DNA of 64,000 nt from contig JACPIT010000004.1 of the NCBI GenBank assembly GCA_016187945.1, forward strand, positions 124,001 to 188,000, written 5' to 3'. How positions within the stretch are numbered: the first letter of the stretch is position 1; each line of letters begins with the position of its first letter. The position numbers were made by a program, and so were the translations under genes. Positions 9,001 through 15,991 of this stretch are shown here, one piece after another. This DNA is from Opitutia bacterium. GTDB taxonomy: Bacteria > Verrucomicrobiota > Verrucomicrobiia > Opitutales > Opitutaceae. Under the pieces are notes generated by a model. It worked only from the letters and a program-made list of their open reading frames with translations. It searched no databases and was not told where the DNA came from.

Positions 9001-11317
9001 CCGGGATGGAATCGAGCGCGGCTTGCACCGTGTCGAAATCGCCCGAGCCGTCCGCGGCCACCGTCAGGCTCGTCGCGCCGCTCGCCGGGCCGGCGCTCTT
9101 CGTGGTAAAGCGCCAGCTCGTGGTATCCGCGATGCCGGCGAAGGCCTCGCCGGCGGCGTTCACGAAGACGCCCGCGTCGACTTTCACGTAGTAGGTCTTG
9201 CCGTAGGCGAGCACGCCGTTGCGCGGGTAGATCGTGGCGGTGTTGCCGGAGACGGTGATCGGGTAGTAGTTGAAATTCGTCGTGATGCCGCCGATAGCCT
9301 TCGCTTGCACGGGGAGCAACTGCGTCGAAAGCGTGCTGGCCGCCCGGAGCGTGTCGCGCGCCGCGGTGGCGGCGACCAGGTCGATCGTGTCGACGACGGA
9401 GTCGTTCGCGGCGTCGTAGATGCGCAGATAGCCGGACACGCCGATGGTCGGCGTCTCGTTGAACGTGATCGCGAGGCGCGCGTCGGGGTTGCAGGTGCCG
9501 CTCGCCGCCGGCGCGAGCGCGGTCGCAGCCATCGTCGACGACGCGACAACCACGGATGCCGTGGCGCTCGTGACCGAGCCGACGGAGTTGGCGATCGTGA
9601 CGGTGTAGTTCGCAGTGTCGGCGCCGGTGGCGGACGAGATCGTGTAGGACGACGACGTGGCGCCGGAGATCGTGGCGCCGTTTTTCTTCCACTGGTAAGT
9701 CGGGGCCGGCGTGCCGGTGGCGGTGACCGCGAGCGTGATCGAACCGCCGGGCGCCAGCGTGCCGCCGACCGGCTGCGCGCTGATGACGGGCGCTTGCTGC
9801 ACCGTCAGCGTGGCGGCGGAACTGGTCGCGCTGCCTTCCGAGTTGGTCACGGTCACGCGATAGAGGCCGGTGTCGGCCAGCGCGGCGTTCGAGAGCGTGT
9901 AGCTCGAGCTGGTCGCGTCGGAGATGTCCGAGTAATTCGCGCCGCCGTCGGTGCTGCGGCTCCATTGATAGGTGAACGGAGTCGAGCCACCCGCGACGAC
10001 GGTGAAGGTGTTCGCGCCGCCGACGAGGATCGACGCGGCGGCCGGCGGCGTGACGATCGAGGGCGGCAACGCATCCGTCGTCACCGCCACGGTCGAAGTG
10101 TTGCTGTAGCTCGTGAGCGTCGTGGCGCCGCTGACGGCGCCGGTGTAGGTCGTCGTGGCTTTGAGCCGGTATTTGCCGGCGTGGCTCGATTGGGTGTTGG
10201 AGATCGAGAGCGACGTCGTGGCCGCCGAGGCGTTGGCGCCGGCGTCGAGGTCGCTGTAGTTCGCGCCGTCGTCGGAGCTGAACTGCCATTGGTAAGTCGT
10301 CGCCGGTCCGCCGGAGACCGAGGCGGCGACGGGCGTCGCCGCGATCGTCAACACGCCGCCGACGGTGGCGGTAATGTTCGCTGGCGGCTGCGTCGTGAAA
10401 TAGGCCGGGCCCATCACGAACGTCGTGCCGCCGCTGGTGTAGGCCTGGAGATTGGCGAGCGTGAGCGTGACGGCGTTGGCGGAGCCGTTCTCGAAGTAGA
10501 ACGCGAACTCGTTCATCGCGGCCGGGCAGGTGAAGCCGTTGTTCGTCGTGCTGCTGTAGACGGCCTGCTTGAAATTTGTGCCGCCGGTCGCCGCGTCGAC
10601 CCAGACGGCGCCGCCCGCCGCCTCGGTCGCGCTGCTGCCGAGTTGCGTCGTGCCGGCGGAGTTGGCGCGCACGCGGAACGTGACGTTGTAAGTCGTGCTG
10701 TCGGCGATCGTGCCGACGCCCGTCAGGCGCGACGTGCCGAGGCCGAAGCCGGTCGCGCCCTGGGAAATGTTGCTCGACGCGAGCTTGTAGTCGGGGCCGG
10801 AGGCGAAGGAGTAGGCGGCGGAATTCGGGCTGCCGCAGGGTTTCGTTTGGTAGACCGTCGTGCCGTTGTTATAGGCGCTGACCCACAACCCGGAGTGCGT
10901 CGTGGCATTGTTCGACGTCTCCGAGGGCGCGCCGCCGGCCGGGTAGTGAAACAGGCCGAAGTTCGTGTATTTGTTGATCGAGCTGAAACCGCCCGCCGAA
11001 GTCTGCACCTGGAACGTGATCGTCGACGTCGTGCTGCTCGAAGCCGGCTTCGCCATGTCGATGGGGATGAAATTCGTCGCCACGAATGTGACGGCGGAGT
11101 TCGCCGGGATGGTCAGCGCGTAACTGTTGGTCGCCGGATCGAACGTCGCCGCCTGCTCGAACGTCGTGCCGCCCAGCAACGCGCCCGTCGCCGGGTCGTA
11201 GGCGGACCATTTGAGCTGGCCGCGCGCGAGCGGAGCGGCGAGCGCGAGCAGCGCGGCAATGACGGCGCCGCCACGCGCGAGCGCGCGGCGGACAGGACGG
11301 ACGAGAGCGAGGAACAT
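6017..11317 (-). CDS. Giant secreted pectinesterase (CE8)-pectate lyase (PL1) fusion with Ig-like domains
   Basis: 1766 aa after a signal peptide that ends near ALLALAAPLARGQ. Order by rough residue: unique beta-rich domain 35-300; three Ig-like domains about 300-590; a Big_5-like Ig domain about 600-735; CE8 pectinesterase about 745-1070; two Ig-like domains about 1075-1250; PL1 pectate lyase about 1250-1550; another Ig-like domain about 1550-1635; and a tail with DPDSDGLSNLVEYALGLDP. The CE8 part has GTYFEEVGF, SYQDTVQF (acid/base Asp), DVDFMWGDG (nucleophile Asp) and YFGRIDP (Arg of the usual LGRPW). The PL1 part has DGNLDVINGSDLVTVSWCKF, then HHNWWAAGAKQRMIACRFG and HMFNNLW. De-esterification and cleavage of pectin in one polypeptide is the likely job. 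The ATG at 11317 was chosen over 52 extra upstream codons because it starts the signal peptide. Confidence 0.9.
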   Translation of the reverse strand: MFLALVRPVRRALARGGAVIAALLALAAPLARGQLKWSAYDPATGALLGGTTFEQAATFDPATNSYALTIPANSAVTFVATNFIPIDMAKPASSSTTSTITFQVQTSAGGFSSINKYTNFGLFHYPAGGAPSETSNNATTHSGLWVSAYNNGTTVYQTKPCGSPNSAAYSFASGPDYKLASSNISQGATGFGLGTSRLTGVGTIADSTTYNVTFRVRANSAGTTQLGSSATEAAGGAVWVDAATGGTNFKQAVYSSTTNNGFTCPAAMNEFAFYFENGSANAVTLTLANLQAYTSGGTTFVMGPAYFTTQPPANITATVGGVLTIAATPVAASVSGGPATTYQWQFSSDDGANYSDLDAGANASAATTSLSISNTQSSHAGKYRLKATTTYTGAVSGATTLTSYSNTSTVAVTTDALPPSIVTPPAAASILVGGANTFTVVAGGSTPFTYQWSRSTDGGANYSDISDATSSSYTLSNAALADTGLYRVTVTNSEGSATSSAATLTVQQAPVISAQPVGGTLAPGGSITLAVTATGTPAPTYQWKKNGATISGATSSSYTISSATGADTANYTVTIANSVGSVTSATASVVVASSTMAATALAPAASGTCNPDARLAITFNETPTIGVSGYLRIYDAANDSVVDTIDLVAATAARDTLRAASTLSTQLLPVQAKAIGGITTNFNYYPITVSGNTATIYPRNGVLAYGKTYYVKVDAGVFVNAAGEAFAGIADTTSWRFTTKSAGPASGATSLTVAADGSGDFDTVQAALDSIPANNTTPTVIRVKSGTYFEEVGFQSKHYVTILGEDADQTIIAYPNNNTFNNVSGVYHRATLVAQSVHDFTLANLTVSNTTPQNGSQAEAIVLNGTSATSGRNVVTRCKFFSYQDTVQFNKQTYVSDCTIWGDVDFMWGDGPAFLENCDIRMFRSGGYFTQIRNGSSTHGYVFVNCRFTAPAGVTGTYFGRIDPTAYPYSEVVVLDSTIGDATNNAFLATATGANGSNYTAGWWLLNGVTTAANASNVRYWDGNNVDGAAAATSNPDSNAFTTMPADATTLANYRSAAWVLNTSMAGAVNGSWTPALAPLIAQQPAAQTVALGDPATFSVTALGVPAATYQWYKDGNVISGATAATYTIAAAGASDPAAYSVVVTNSAGSATSDLAPLTVTGIVVAPTILTHPASVTVAETGSATLSVAATGTDPLSYQWKKGADDLPGATASSYTISNATSADAGSYTVVVSNSAGSATSNAAVVSVKASAAVVLDGYAASVTGGAAGPTVTVSTVNDLKNYAKAATPYTIVVSGTIDLGEAGRVNVTSNKTIRGANVSSTILGTVNISNCDNVIVSNLNISANTGLPSENDGVTIASSTRVLVTKCTIYNATDGNLDVINGSDLVTVSWCKFYYTRDNGHNFSNLVGSSDTDTGTGDGLTNYRISWHHNWWAAGAKQRMIACRFGSSHMFNNLWDCAGDDYCTESRNIASILSEHNYYDGVDDPLAKRTALVTDVGLLMTIGNVFNACTGTQLVSSDAVFSAPYAYRVFPAAAVPALVRAGAGNTIEDAPAAYAAAALGPAGAVYAGDTVTLTASPSGFTPTSYQWRYKNAALAGATAATLTLADAQDANEGAYTVVLGLDDGSFVVSSPYTLTVDLSPRQTWRQQNFGTIANTGNAADSADPDSDGLSNLVEYALGLDPNVASATGAPAMSTDDTNWVYTYTRPASRADLAYDVEASTDLATWSANGVTHTLVSTTGGVSTYTATYPRASADKLFFRLKITSP

Positions 11318-11557
11318 GTGGGGAAAACAGCCGGGGAGGCACCGCGAACGGCGACGGGGAATAGCAGAAAAAACAGCGGCCGCGCGCGGACGACGCCATT
11401 CGGGGGCGATGAGCGCCTCCCGCGCGCGGCGCCGCACTATGCACCCGAGCCGGCCGGCGCGTCTCGTCGTCAATTCTCACGACGCGTCCGGCGTGTCATC
11501 GCGCGAACGAGCGTTGCCGTCGGCGGCCGGCTCGCCTTTCACTGCGGCGTTCGCCCC
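11318..11557. promoter_or_regulatory. Divergent intergenic region between the fused pectinase and the sensor kinase
   Basis: 240 bp separate the two divergent start codons and must hold both promoters. On the minus strand CTATTCC (11358-11364) resembles the -10-like word seen upstream of the PL9 and PEP-CTERM genes, but the GACATGACG box is absent at the matching distance. A short inverted repeat CGTCGT-N8-ACGACG lies near 11465-11484. No individual site can be assigned with confidence. Confidence 0.35.
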
Positions 11558-14500
11558 ATGATCGGTCACCCCTCCCCTGCCGCCCGGCGCTTCGCGGCGC
11601 TGCTGCGGGCCTTCGCGGCGCTGGCGCTCGCGGCCTCCGCGCGCGCGGCGGACGCGCCGCCGGCCGCGCACGTGCCGCCGGCCTACACGCTGCGCCATTG
11701 GCAGGAGCGCGAGGGTTTCAACCCGGCCGACCTCGTCGGCGTGCGGCAGGACGCGCCGGGTTTCCTCTGGGTCGTGAGCAAGACCGGCCTCGGCCGCTTC
11801 GACGGCACGACGTTCGAGCCGGTCGCGGTCCCGGTGGGCGCGTTCCCGCGCGGCTTCGCCACCGTGCCCGCCGGCGCAGACGACGCCGGCACGCTCGTGC
11901 TGCCGGGCAACCGCACGGAGAGCAGCGCGGACGCGGGCTGCTTCGTGTGGCGCGGCGGCGCGTTCGCCTTCGACGCCGAGCCCGCGCTGGCCGGCAAGGC
12001 GCCGCGCGCGGCCTTCTACGCGCCCGACGGCGCGCGCTGGATCGGTTGCGAGGACGGCACGCTGCTCCGCCGCCTCGGCGCCAGCGTCACGCGCTACGAA
12101 TTGCCCGCGGCCGCCGGCAACAACCGCCCGCCCGTCTTCGCGAGCGATGGCGGCGGCCGGGTCTGGATCGCCTGGGCCAGCACCGTGCACCGCATCGAGG
12201 GCGAGCACTGCCTCGAAGTGAAACTCACCGCGCGCGAGACCGACCTTCGCCTCGTCTCCAGCCGCACCGGCGGCGTGTGGCTCATCAACCGCACCTCGCT
12301 CTGGCGCGCGCTGCCGGACGGCGGCTCCTTCGCCGAAGTCCGTCCGCTGCCCGCCGAGCTCGTGGCGCACTTCGTCCAGGTCGCCATCGAGGATCAAAAC
12401 GGTTTCCTCTGGCTCGGCACGCGCTCGCAGGGCCTGTTTCGCTGGATCGGAGGCGAAACGCTGCGCGTGCCGACGTCGAGCGACGACATCGCCGGCCTGT
12501 GCGACGACGCCGACGGCAGCCTCTGGGTCGCGACCGACGGCGGCGGCCTCAATCGCCTCCGCCCGCAGGCGCACCAGCTCTTCGACCGCGACCGCGGCCT
12601 GTTCGACAACTACAGCTACACCGTCTGCACCGACGCGACCGGCGTCGCCTGGCTCGCCAACCGCGACGGCGGCGTCGCGCGCGTGCAAGACGGCGCCGTC
12701 GACCCGATCGCCCGCCGCGCGAACTGGCGGCAATTCAGCGCGCGCTCCGTGCACCCCGCGCCCGACGGCGGCGTCTGGATCACGAGCGGCCTTGGCGTCT
12801 TTCGCACCACCGCCGCGCAGCCCGACAACGTCGAGCGCATCGACGCGCTCAACAACCTCCGCAACATCCGCGCCACCTTCGTCGCGCGCAACGGCGACTA
12901 CTGGCTCGCCGTCGACCCCGACCGCGTCGCCCGCTGGCGCGACGGCGCGCTGACGTATTTCGACGCGGCGCGCGGTTTCGACGGCCGCGAGGTGCGCGCC
13001 TTCGCCGAGGATGCACGGGGCCGCATCTGGCTCGGCGCGGCGAACGGCCAGCTCTTCCGCTCCACCGACCAGGACGCCTTCACGCGCGTCGCCTTCCCCG
13101 GCGCCGCCGACTGCGGCGCGCTGCAAGCGATCCATTTCGAGCCCGACGGCCGCATGCTCGTCGGCACGACGCGCCGCGGCGTCGCGATTCTTGCCGGCCG
13201 CGATTACGCCGACGCGCGCTACCTCGAACGCGACCAGGGCCTCGGCAACACCAACGTCTCCGCCATCCTCGTCGACGACCACGACCGCTACTGGTTCGCC
13301 ACGCGCGCCGGGATCTATTGGGCGCCGGGCGCACAACTGCGCGCGTTCGCCGACGGTCGGGCGAATTTCGTGCACACCATCCCGCTCGGCGCCGACGACG
13401 GCGTGCCCCCGCTCTCCTGCCTCGGCCTCTACCAACCCGCCGCGTGGAAAGCCGACGACGGCACGCTGTGGTTCGCCACGCGTCGCGGGGTGCTGCGCAC
13501 CGATCCCGCCATCGTCGCGCGCGGCCGCGACAGCGTGCCGAACGTCAGCGTGGCACGCGTCACCTTCGACGATCGCGATCAACCCGTCGCGCCCGAGATC
13601 GAGCTGCCCGCAGCCACGCGCAAGACCGCCGTGCGCCTCTCGGCGCTCAACCTCGCCACGCCCGAAAGCACGCAGCTCCGCGTGCGCCTCGAGGGCTTCG
13701 ACGCCGATTGGACCGTGCTCGGCGCCGATCGCACCGCGACGTTCCCGCGCCTGCCGCCCGGCCGCTACGTGCTCGCCGCGACGGTCAGCAACGGCGGCGG
13801 CCCGTGGCACGTGCAGCCCCCGCTGCTCACGCTCGTCGTGCATCCGCCATGGTGGCGCGAGCCGTGGATCGAGTTCGCCACCTCGCTCGCTCTGCTCGGC
13901 TCGATCTGGGCCGCGACCCGCGCGTGGTCGCATCGCCGTCTGAAACTCCGCCTGCGCGCCGCCGAGCACGCGCGCGCCATCGAACGCGAGCGCACCCGCA
14001 TCGCCCGCGACATCCACGACGACATCGGCGCCACGCTCACGCGCATCAGCCTGCTCACCCAGGCCGCGCAACGCGACACCGGCCCGCACGCCGCGACGTT
14101 CGACAAAATCTACGAGTCCACGCGCAGCGTCACCCGCGCGCTCAACGAGATCGTCTGGGCCGTCAACCCGCGGCACGACAACCTCGAGAGTTTCATCTAT
14201 TACCTGAGTCACTTCGCGCAGGAGCTGCTCGGTGCCGCCGGCCTCCGCTGCCGTCTCGAATCGCCCAATCCGCCGCCGCCGCTCGCGCTCGAGAGCCGCC
14301 TGCGCCACGCGCTTTTCCTCGGCTGCCGCGAAGCGCTGCACAACGTCGTGAAGCACGCCGCCGCCACCGAAGTCACGATCGCCATCGCCGCCGCGCCCGG
14401 CCAGCTCACCGTCACGATCGCCGACAACGGCCGCGGTCTCGCGCCGCGCACGGACGCGCCCGCCATCGTCTCGCCGCTCGCTTCGGGCAACGGGCTCGGC

Positions 14501-14638
14501 AACATGCAGCAGCACATGACCGACGTCGGCGGCCGTTGCACGATCGAGCCGGGCGCGAACGGCGGCACGGTCGTGACGTTCCACGTTCCCCTCCCCACCC
14601 CACTCCATGCCGATGAAAACCCGACTCGCGCTCATTGA
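11558..14638 (+). CDS. Sensor histidine kinase with Reg_prop beta-propeller ectodomain
   Basis: 1026 aa. Signal peptide about 1-33 (ending ALAASARA). A periplasmic two-component-regulator propeller follows, with repeats such as DQNGFLWLGTRSQGLFRW and DADGSLWVATDGGGLNRL, then a Y_Y_Y-like Ig domain (RVRLEGFDADWTVLG) and one transmembrane helix about 770-790. The HisKA_3 motif RIARDIHDDIGATLTRISLL has phospho-acceptor His820. HATPase boxes are CREALHNVVKHA, DNGRGL and GNGLGNMQQHM. It belongs to the NarX/DegS-like kinase class and overlaps the downstream response-regulator gene by 32 bp. Divergence from a pectinase gene suggests it senses pectin oligomers; this is inference, as propeller kinases in other phyla sense glycans. 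Confidence 0.9.
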   Translation: MIGHPSPAARRFAALLRAFAALALAASARAADAPPAAHVPPAYTLRHWQEREGFNPADLVGVRQDAPGFLWVVSKTGLGRFDGTTFEPVAVPVGAFPRGFATVPAGADDAGTLVLPGNRTESSADAGCFVWRGGAFAFDAEPALAGKAPRAAFYAPDGARWIGCEDGTLLRRLGASVTRYELPAAAGNNRPPVFASDGGGRVWIAWASTVHRIEGEHCLEVKLTARETDLRLVSSRTGGVWLINRTSLWRALPDGGSFAEVRPLPAELVAHFVQVAIEDQNGFLWLGTRSQGLFRWIGGETLRVPTSSDDIAGLCDDADGSLWVATDGGGLNRLRPQAHQLFDRDRGLFDNYSYTVCTDATGVAWLANRDGGVARVQDGAVDPIARRANWRQFSARSVHPAPDGGVWITSGLGVFRTTAAQPDNVERIDALNNLRNIRATFVARNGDYWLAVDPDRVARWRDGALTYFDAARGFDGREVRAFAEDARGRIWLGAANGQLFRSTDQDAFTRVAFPGAADCGALQAIHFEPDGRMLVGTTRRGVAILAGRDYADARYLERDQGLGNTNVSAILVDDHDRYWFATRAGIYWAPGAQLRAFADGRANFVHTIPLGADDGVPPLSCLGLYQPAAWKADDGTLWFATRRGVLRTDPAIVARGRDSVPNVSVARVTFDDRDQPVAPEIELPAATRKTAVRLSALNLATPESTQLRVRLEGFDADWTVLGADRTATFPRLPPGRYVLAATVSNGGGPWHVQPPLLTLVVHPPWWREPWIEFATSLALLGSIWAATRAWSHRRLKLRLRAAEHARAIERERTRIARDIHDDIGATLTRISLLTQAAQRDTGPHAATFDKIYESTRSVTRALNEIVWAVNPRHDNLESFIYYLSHFAQELLGAAGLRCRLESPNPPPPLALESRLRHALFLGCREALHNVVKHAAATEVTIAIAAAPGQLTVTIADNGRGLAPRTDAPAIVSPLASGNGLGNMQQHMTDVGGRCTIEPGANGGTVVTFHVPLPTPLHADENPTRAH

Positions 14639-15248
14639 GGACGACGAGCCCACGCGGCAGATTCTCACCGAGATCGTCACGAGCGCTCCCGGACTCGAAC
14701 TCCTCGCCGCGTATCCGCGCTGCGCCGCCGCCATCGCCGAGCTGCCCGCGCGACGGCCCGACGTCGTGCTCGTCGACATCAACCTGCCCGAGATGAACGG
14801 CGTCGAAGCCGTCCGCCGCCTCAAACCGCTGCTGCCGCAGACGCAATTTCTCATGCTCACGGTTTACGAAGACCCGGAACACATCTACGCCGCCCTCGCC
14901 GCCGGCGCGACCGGCTACCTGTTGAAAAGCACGCGCCGCGAAGACCTGCTCGCCGCCATCGAGCAAATCGTCGCCGGCGGCTCGCCCATGAGCGCCGGCA
15001 TCGCGCGCAAAGTCGTGCAGTCGTTCACCGCCGCGCCCACCGTGGACAAAAGCCTCGAGTCGCTCTCGCCCCGCGAGCAATCGGTCCTCGACCTGCTGAG
15101 CAAGGGCTATCTCTACAAGGAAATCTCCGACACGCTCGGCGTCAGCGTGCCGACGGTGAACACCTACATTCGCCGCATCTACGAAAAGCTCCAGGTCCAC
15201 TCGCGCACCCAAGCCGTGAGCCGCTACTTGCGCCAGCCGCCGCATTGA
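14607..15248 (+). CDS. Response regulator, NarL/FixJ (LuxR) family
   Basis: 213 aa. The receiver domain (1-125) has the acidic pocket IEDDEP, phospho-acceptor Asp57 in VVLVDINLPEMNG, and T/K positions in MLTVYED and YLLKSTRRED. A C-terminal LuxR HTH spans about 150-207 (LSPREQSVLDLLSKGYLYKE, then TVNTYIRRIYEKL). It starts inside the 3' end of the kinase gene, which implies translational coupling and a cognate pair. The likely role is DNA binding after phosphotransfer; targets may include the nearby secreted pectin genes, but no operator was proven. An ATG two codons later (14613) is an alternative start. Confidence 0.93.
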   Translation: MPMKTRLALIEDDEPTRQILTEIVTSAPGLELLAAYPRCAAAIAELPARRPDVVLVDINLPEMNGVEAVRRLKPLLPQTQFLMLTVYEDPEHIYAALAAGATGYLLKSTRREDLLAAIEQIVAGGSPMSAGIARKVVQSFTAAPTVDKSLESLSPREQSVLDLLSKGYLYKEISDTLGVSVPTVNTYIRRIYEKLQVHSRTQAVSRYLRQPPH

Positions 15249-15270
15249 ACGCCGCGGCTCCGCCCTCCGC

Positions 15271-15294
15271 GTAGCAGCCGCCGTGAGGCGGCTG
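15271..15294 (+). repeat. GTAG-headed REP-like hairpin (GTAGCAGCCG type)
   Basis: GTAG followed by CAGCCGCC-GTGA-GGCGGCTG, an 8-bp stem with a 4-nt loop, ending in an A run. Because As rather than Ts follow on the plus strand, it is not a plus-strand terminator. Related hairpins are at 43192-43222 and 56473-56550. Confidence 0.65.
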
Positions 15295-15380
15295 AAAAAA
15301 CCCGCCGCGCCGACGCGTCGCCGCTCCCGTCCCTTCCTCCAGCTTGCGCCCGCCGCGCCGGCGCGCCAGCGTCCCGCGCC

Positions 15381-15956
15381 ATGCACAAGGGCCGACTTGA
15401 AGCGTTCAGCGATGGCGTGCTCGCCATCATCATCACGATCATGGTGCTCGAGATGAAAGTGCCGCACGGCATCGAGCTGGCCGCGCTCGCGCCGGTCTGG
15501 CCTGTGTTCGTCAGCTACGCGTTCAGCTTCCTCTACGTCGGCATCTACTGGAACAACCATCACCACCTTTTCCAGGCCGTGAAGCGCGTGAACGGCGCCG
15601 TGCTCTGGGCGAACTTGCACCTGTTGTTCTGGCTCTCGCTGTTTCCGTTCGTCACGGGCTGGCTCGGCGAAAATCATTTTCCGCGCGCGGCCGTCATCCT
15701 CTACGGCGCCGTGCTCATCATGGCGGCGATCGCCTACTACATCCTCGTCCGCGTGCTTCTGCACGCGCACCCGGCGGACAGCGCGCTCACGCGAGCGATC
15801 GGCTCCGACTTCAAGGGCCGCATCTCGGTCGCGATCTACGCCGCGGGCATCGGCCTGGCGTTCCTGCAACCGTGGCTCGGCCTCGCGCTCTACGCCGCCG
15901 TCGCGCTCCTGTGGCTCGTGCCCGACCGCCGCATCGAACGCCACCTCGCCGAGTGA
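15381..15956 (+). CDS. TMEM175-family (DUF1211) potassium channel-like membrane protein
   Basis: 191 aa with about six hydrophobic segments. The N-terminal helix carries the family signature R-x-x-x-F-S-D-G-V-x-A-I (GRLEAFSDGVLAIIITIMVLE), which forms the pore-lining layer in bacterial TMEM175 channels. A second conserved patch is YWNNHHHLFQAVKR. Bacterial members are reported as tetrameric K+-leak channels with one repeat per subunit, matching this length. It stands alone between the two-component genes and a minus-strand block; no neighbour suggests a specific role. Confidence 0.88.
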   Translation: MHKGRLEAFSDGVLAIIITIMVLEMKVPHGIELAALAPVWPVFVSYAFSFLYVGIYWNNHHHLFQAVKRVNGAVLWANLHLLFWLSLFPFVTGWLGENHFPRAAVILYGAVLIMAAIAYYILVRVLLHAHPADSALTRAIGSDFKGRISVAIYAAGIGLAFLQPWLGLALYAAVALLWLVPDRRIERHLAE

Positions 15957-15991
15957 GCGCCGCCGGCCCGACAATAACTCGCTGATCGGCC

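Noticed and set aside
5948-11557. Plus-strand extension upstream of the sensor kinase (frame open from 5948)
   Set aside because: It is antisense to the fused pectinase and has biased low-complexity sequence; the kinase begins at the signal-peptide ATG at 11558.
11477-14860. Minus-strand frame of about 1127 codons opposite the sensor kinase
   Set aside because: No recognisable domain, antisense to clear kinase motifs; a shadow of high G+C.
15271-15310. Hairpin plus A run as a plus-strand terminator for the response regulator
   Set aside because: A terminator needs T residues after the hairpin on the coding strand; here As follow. It matches the REP layout instead.
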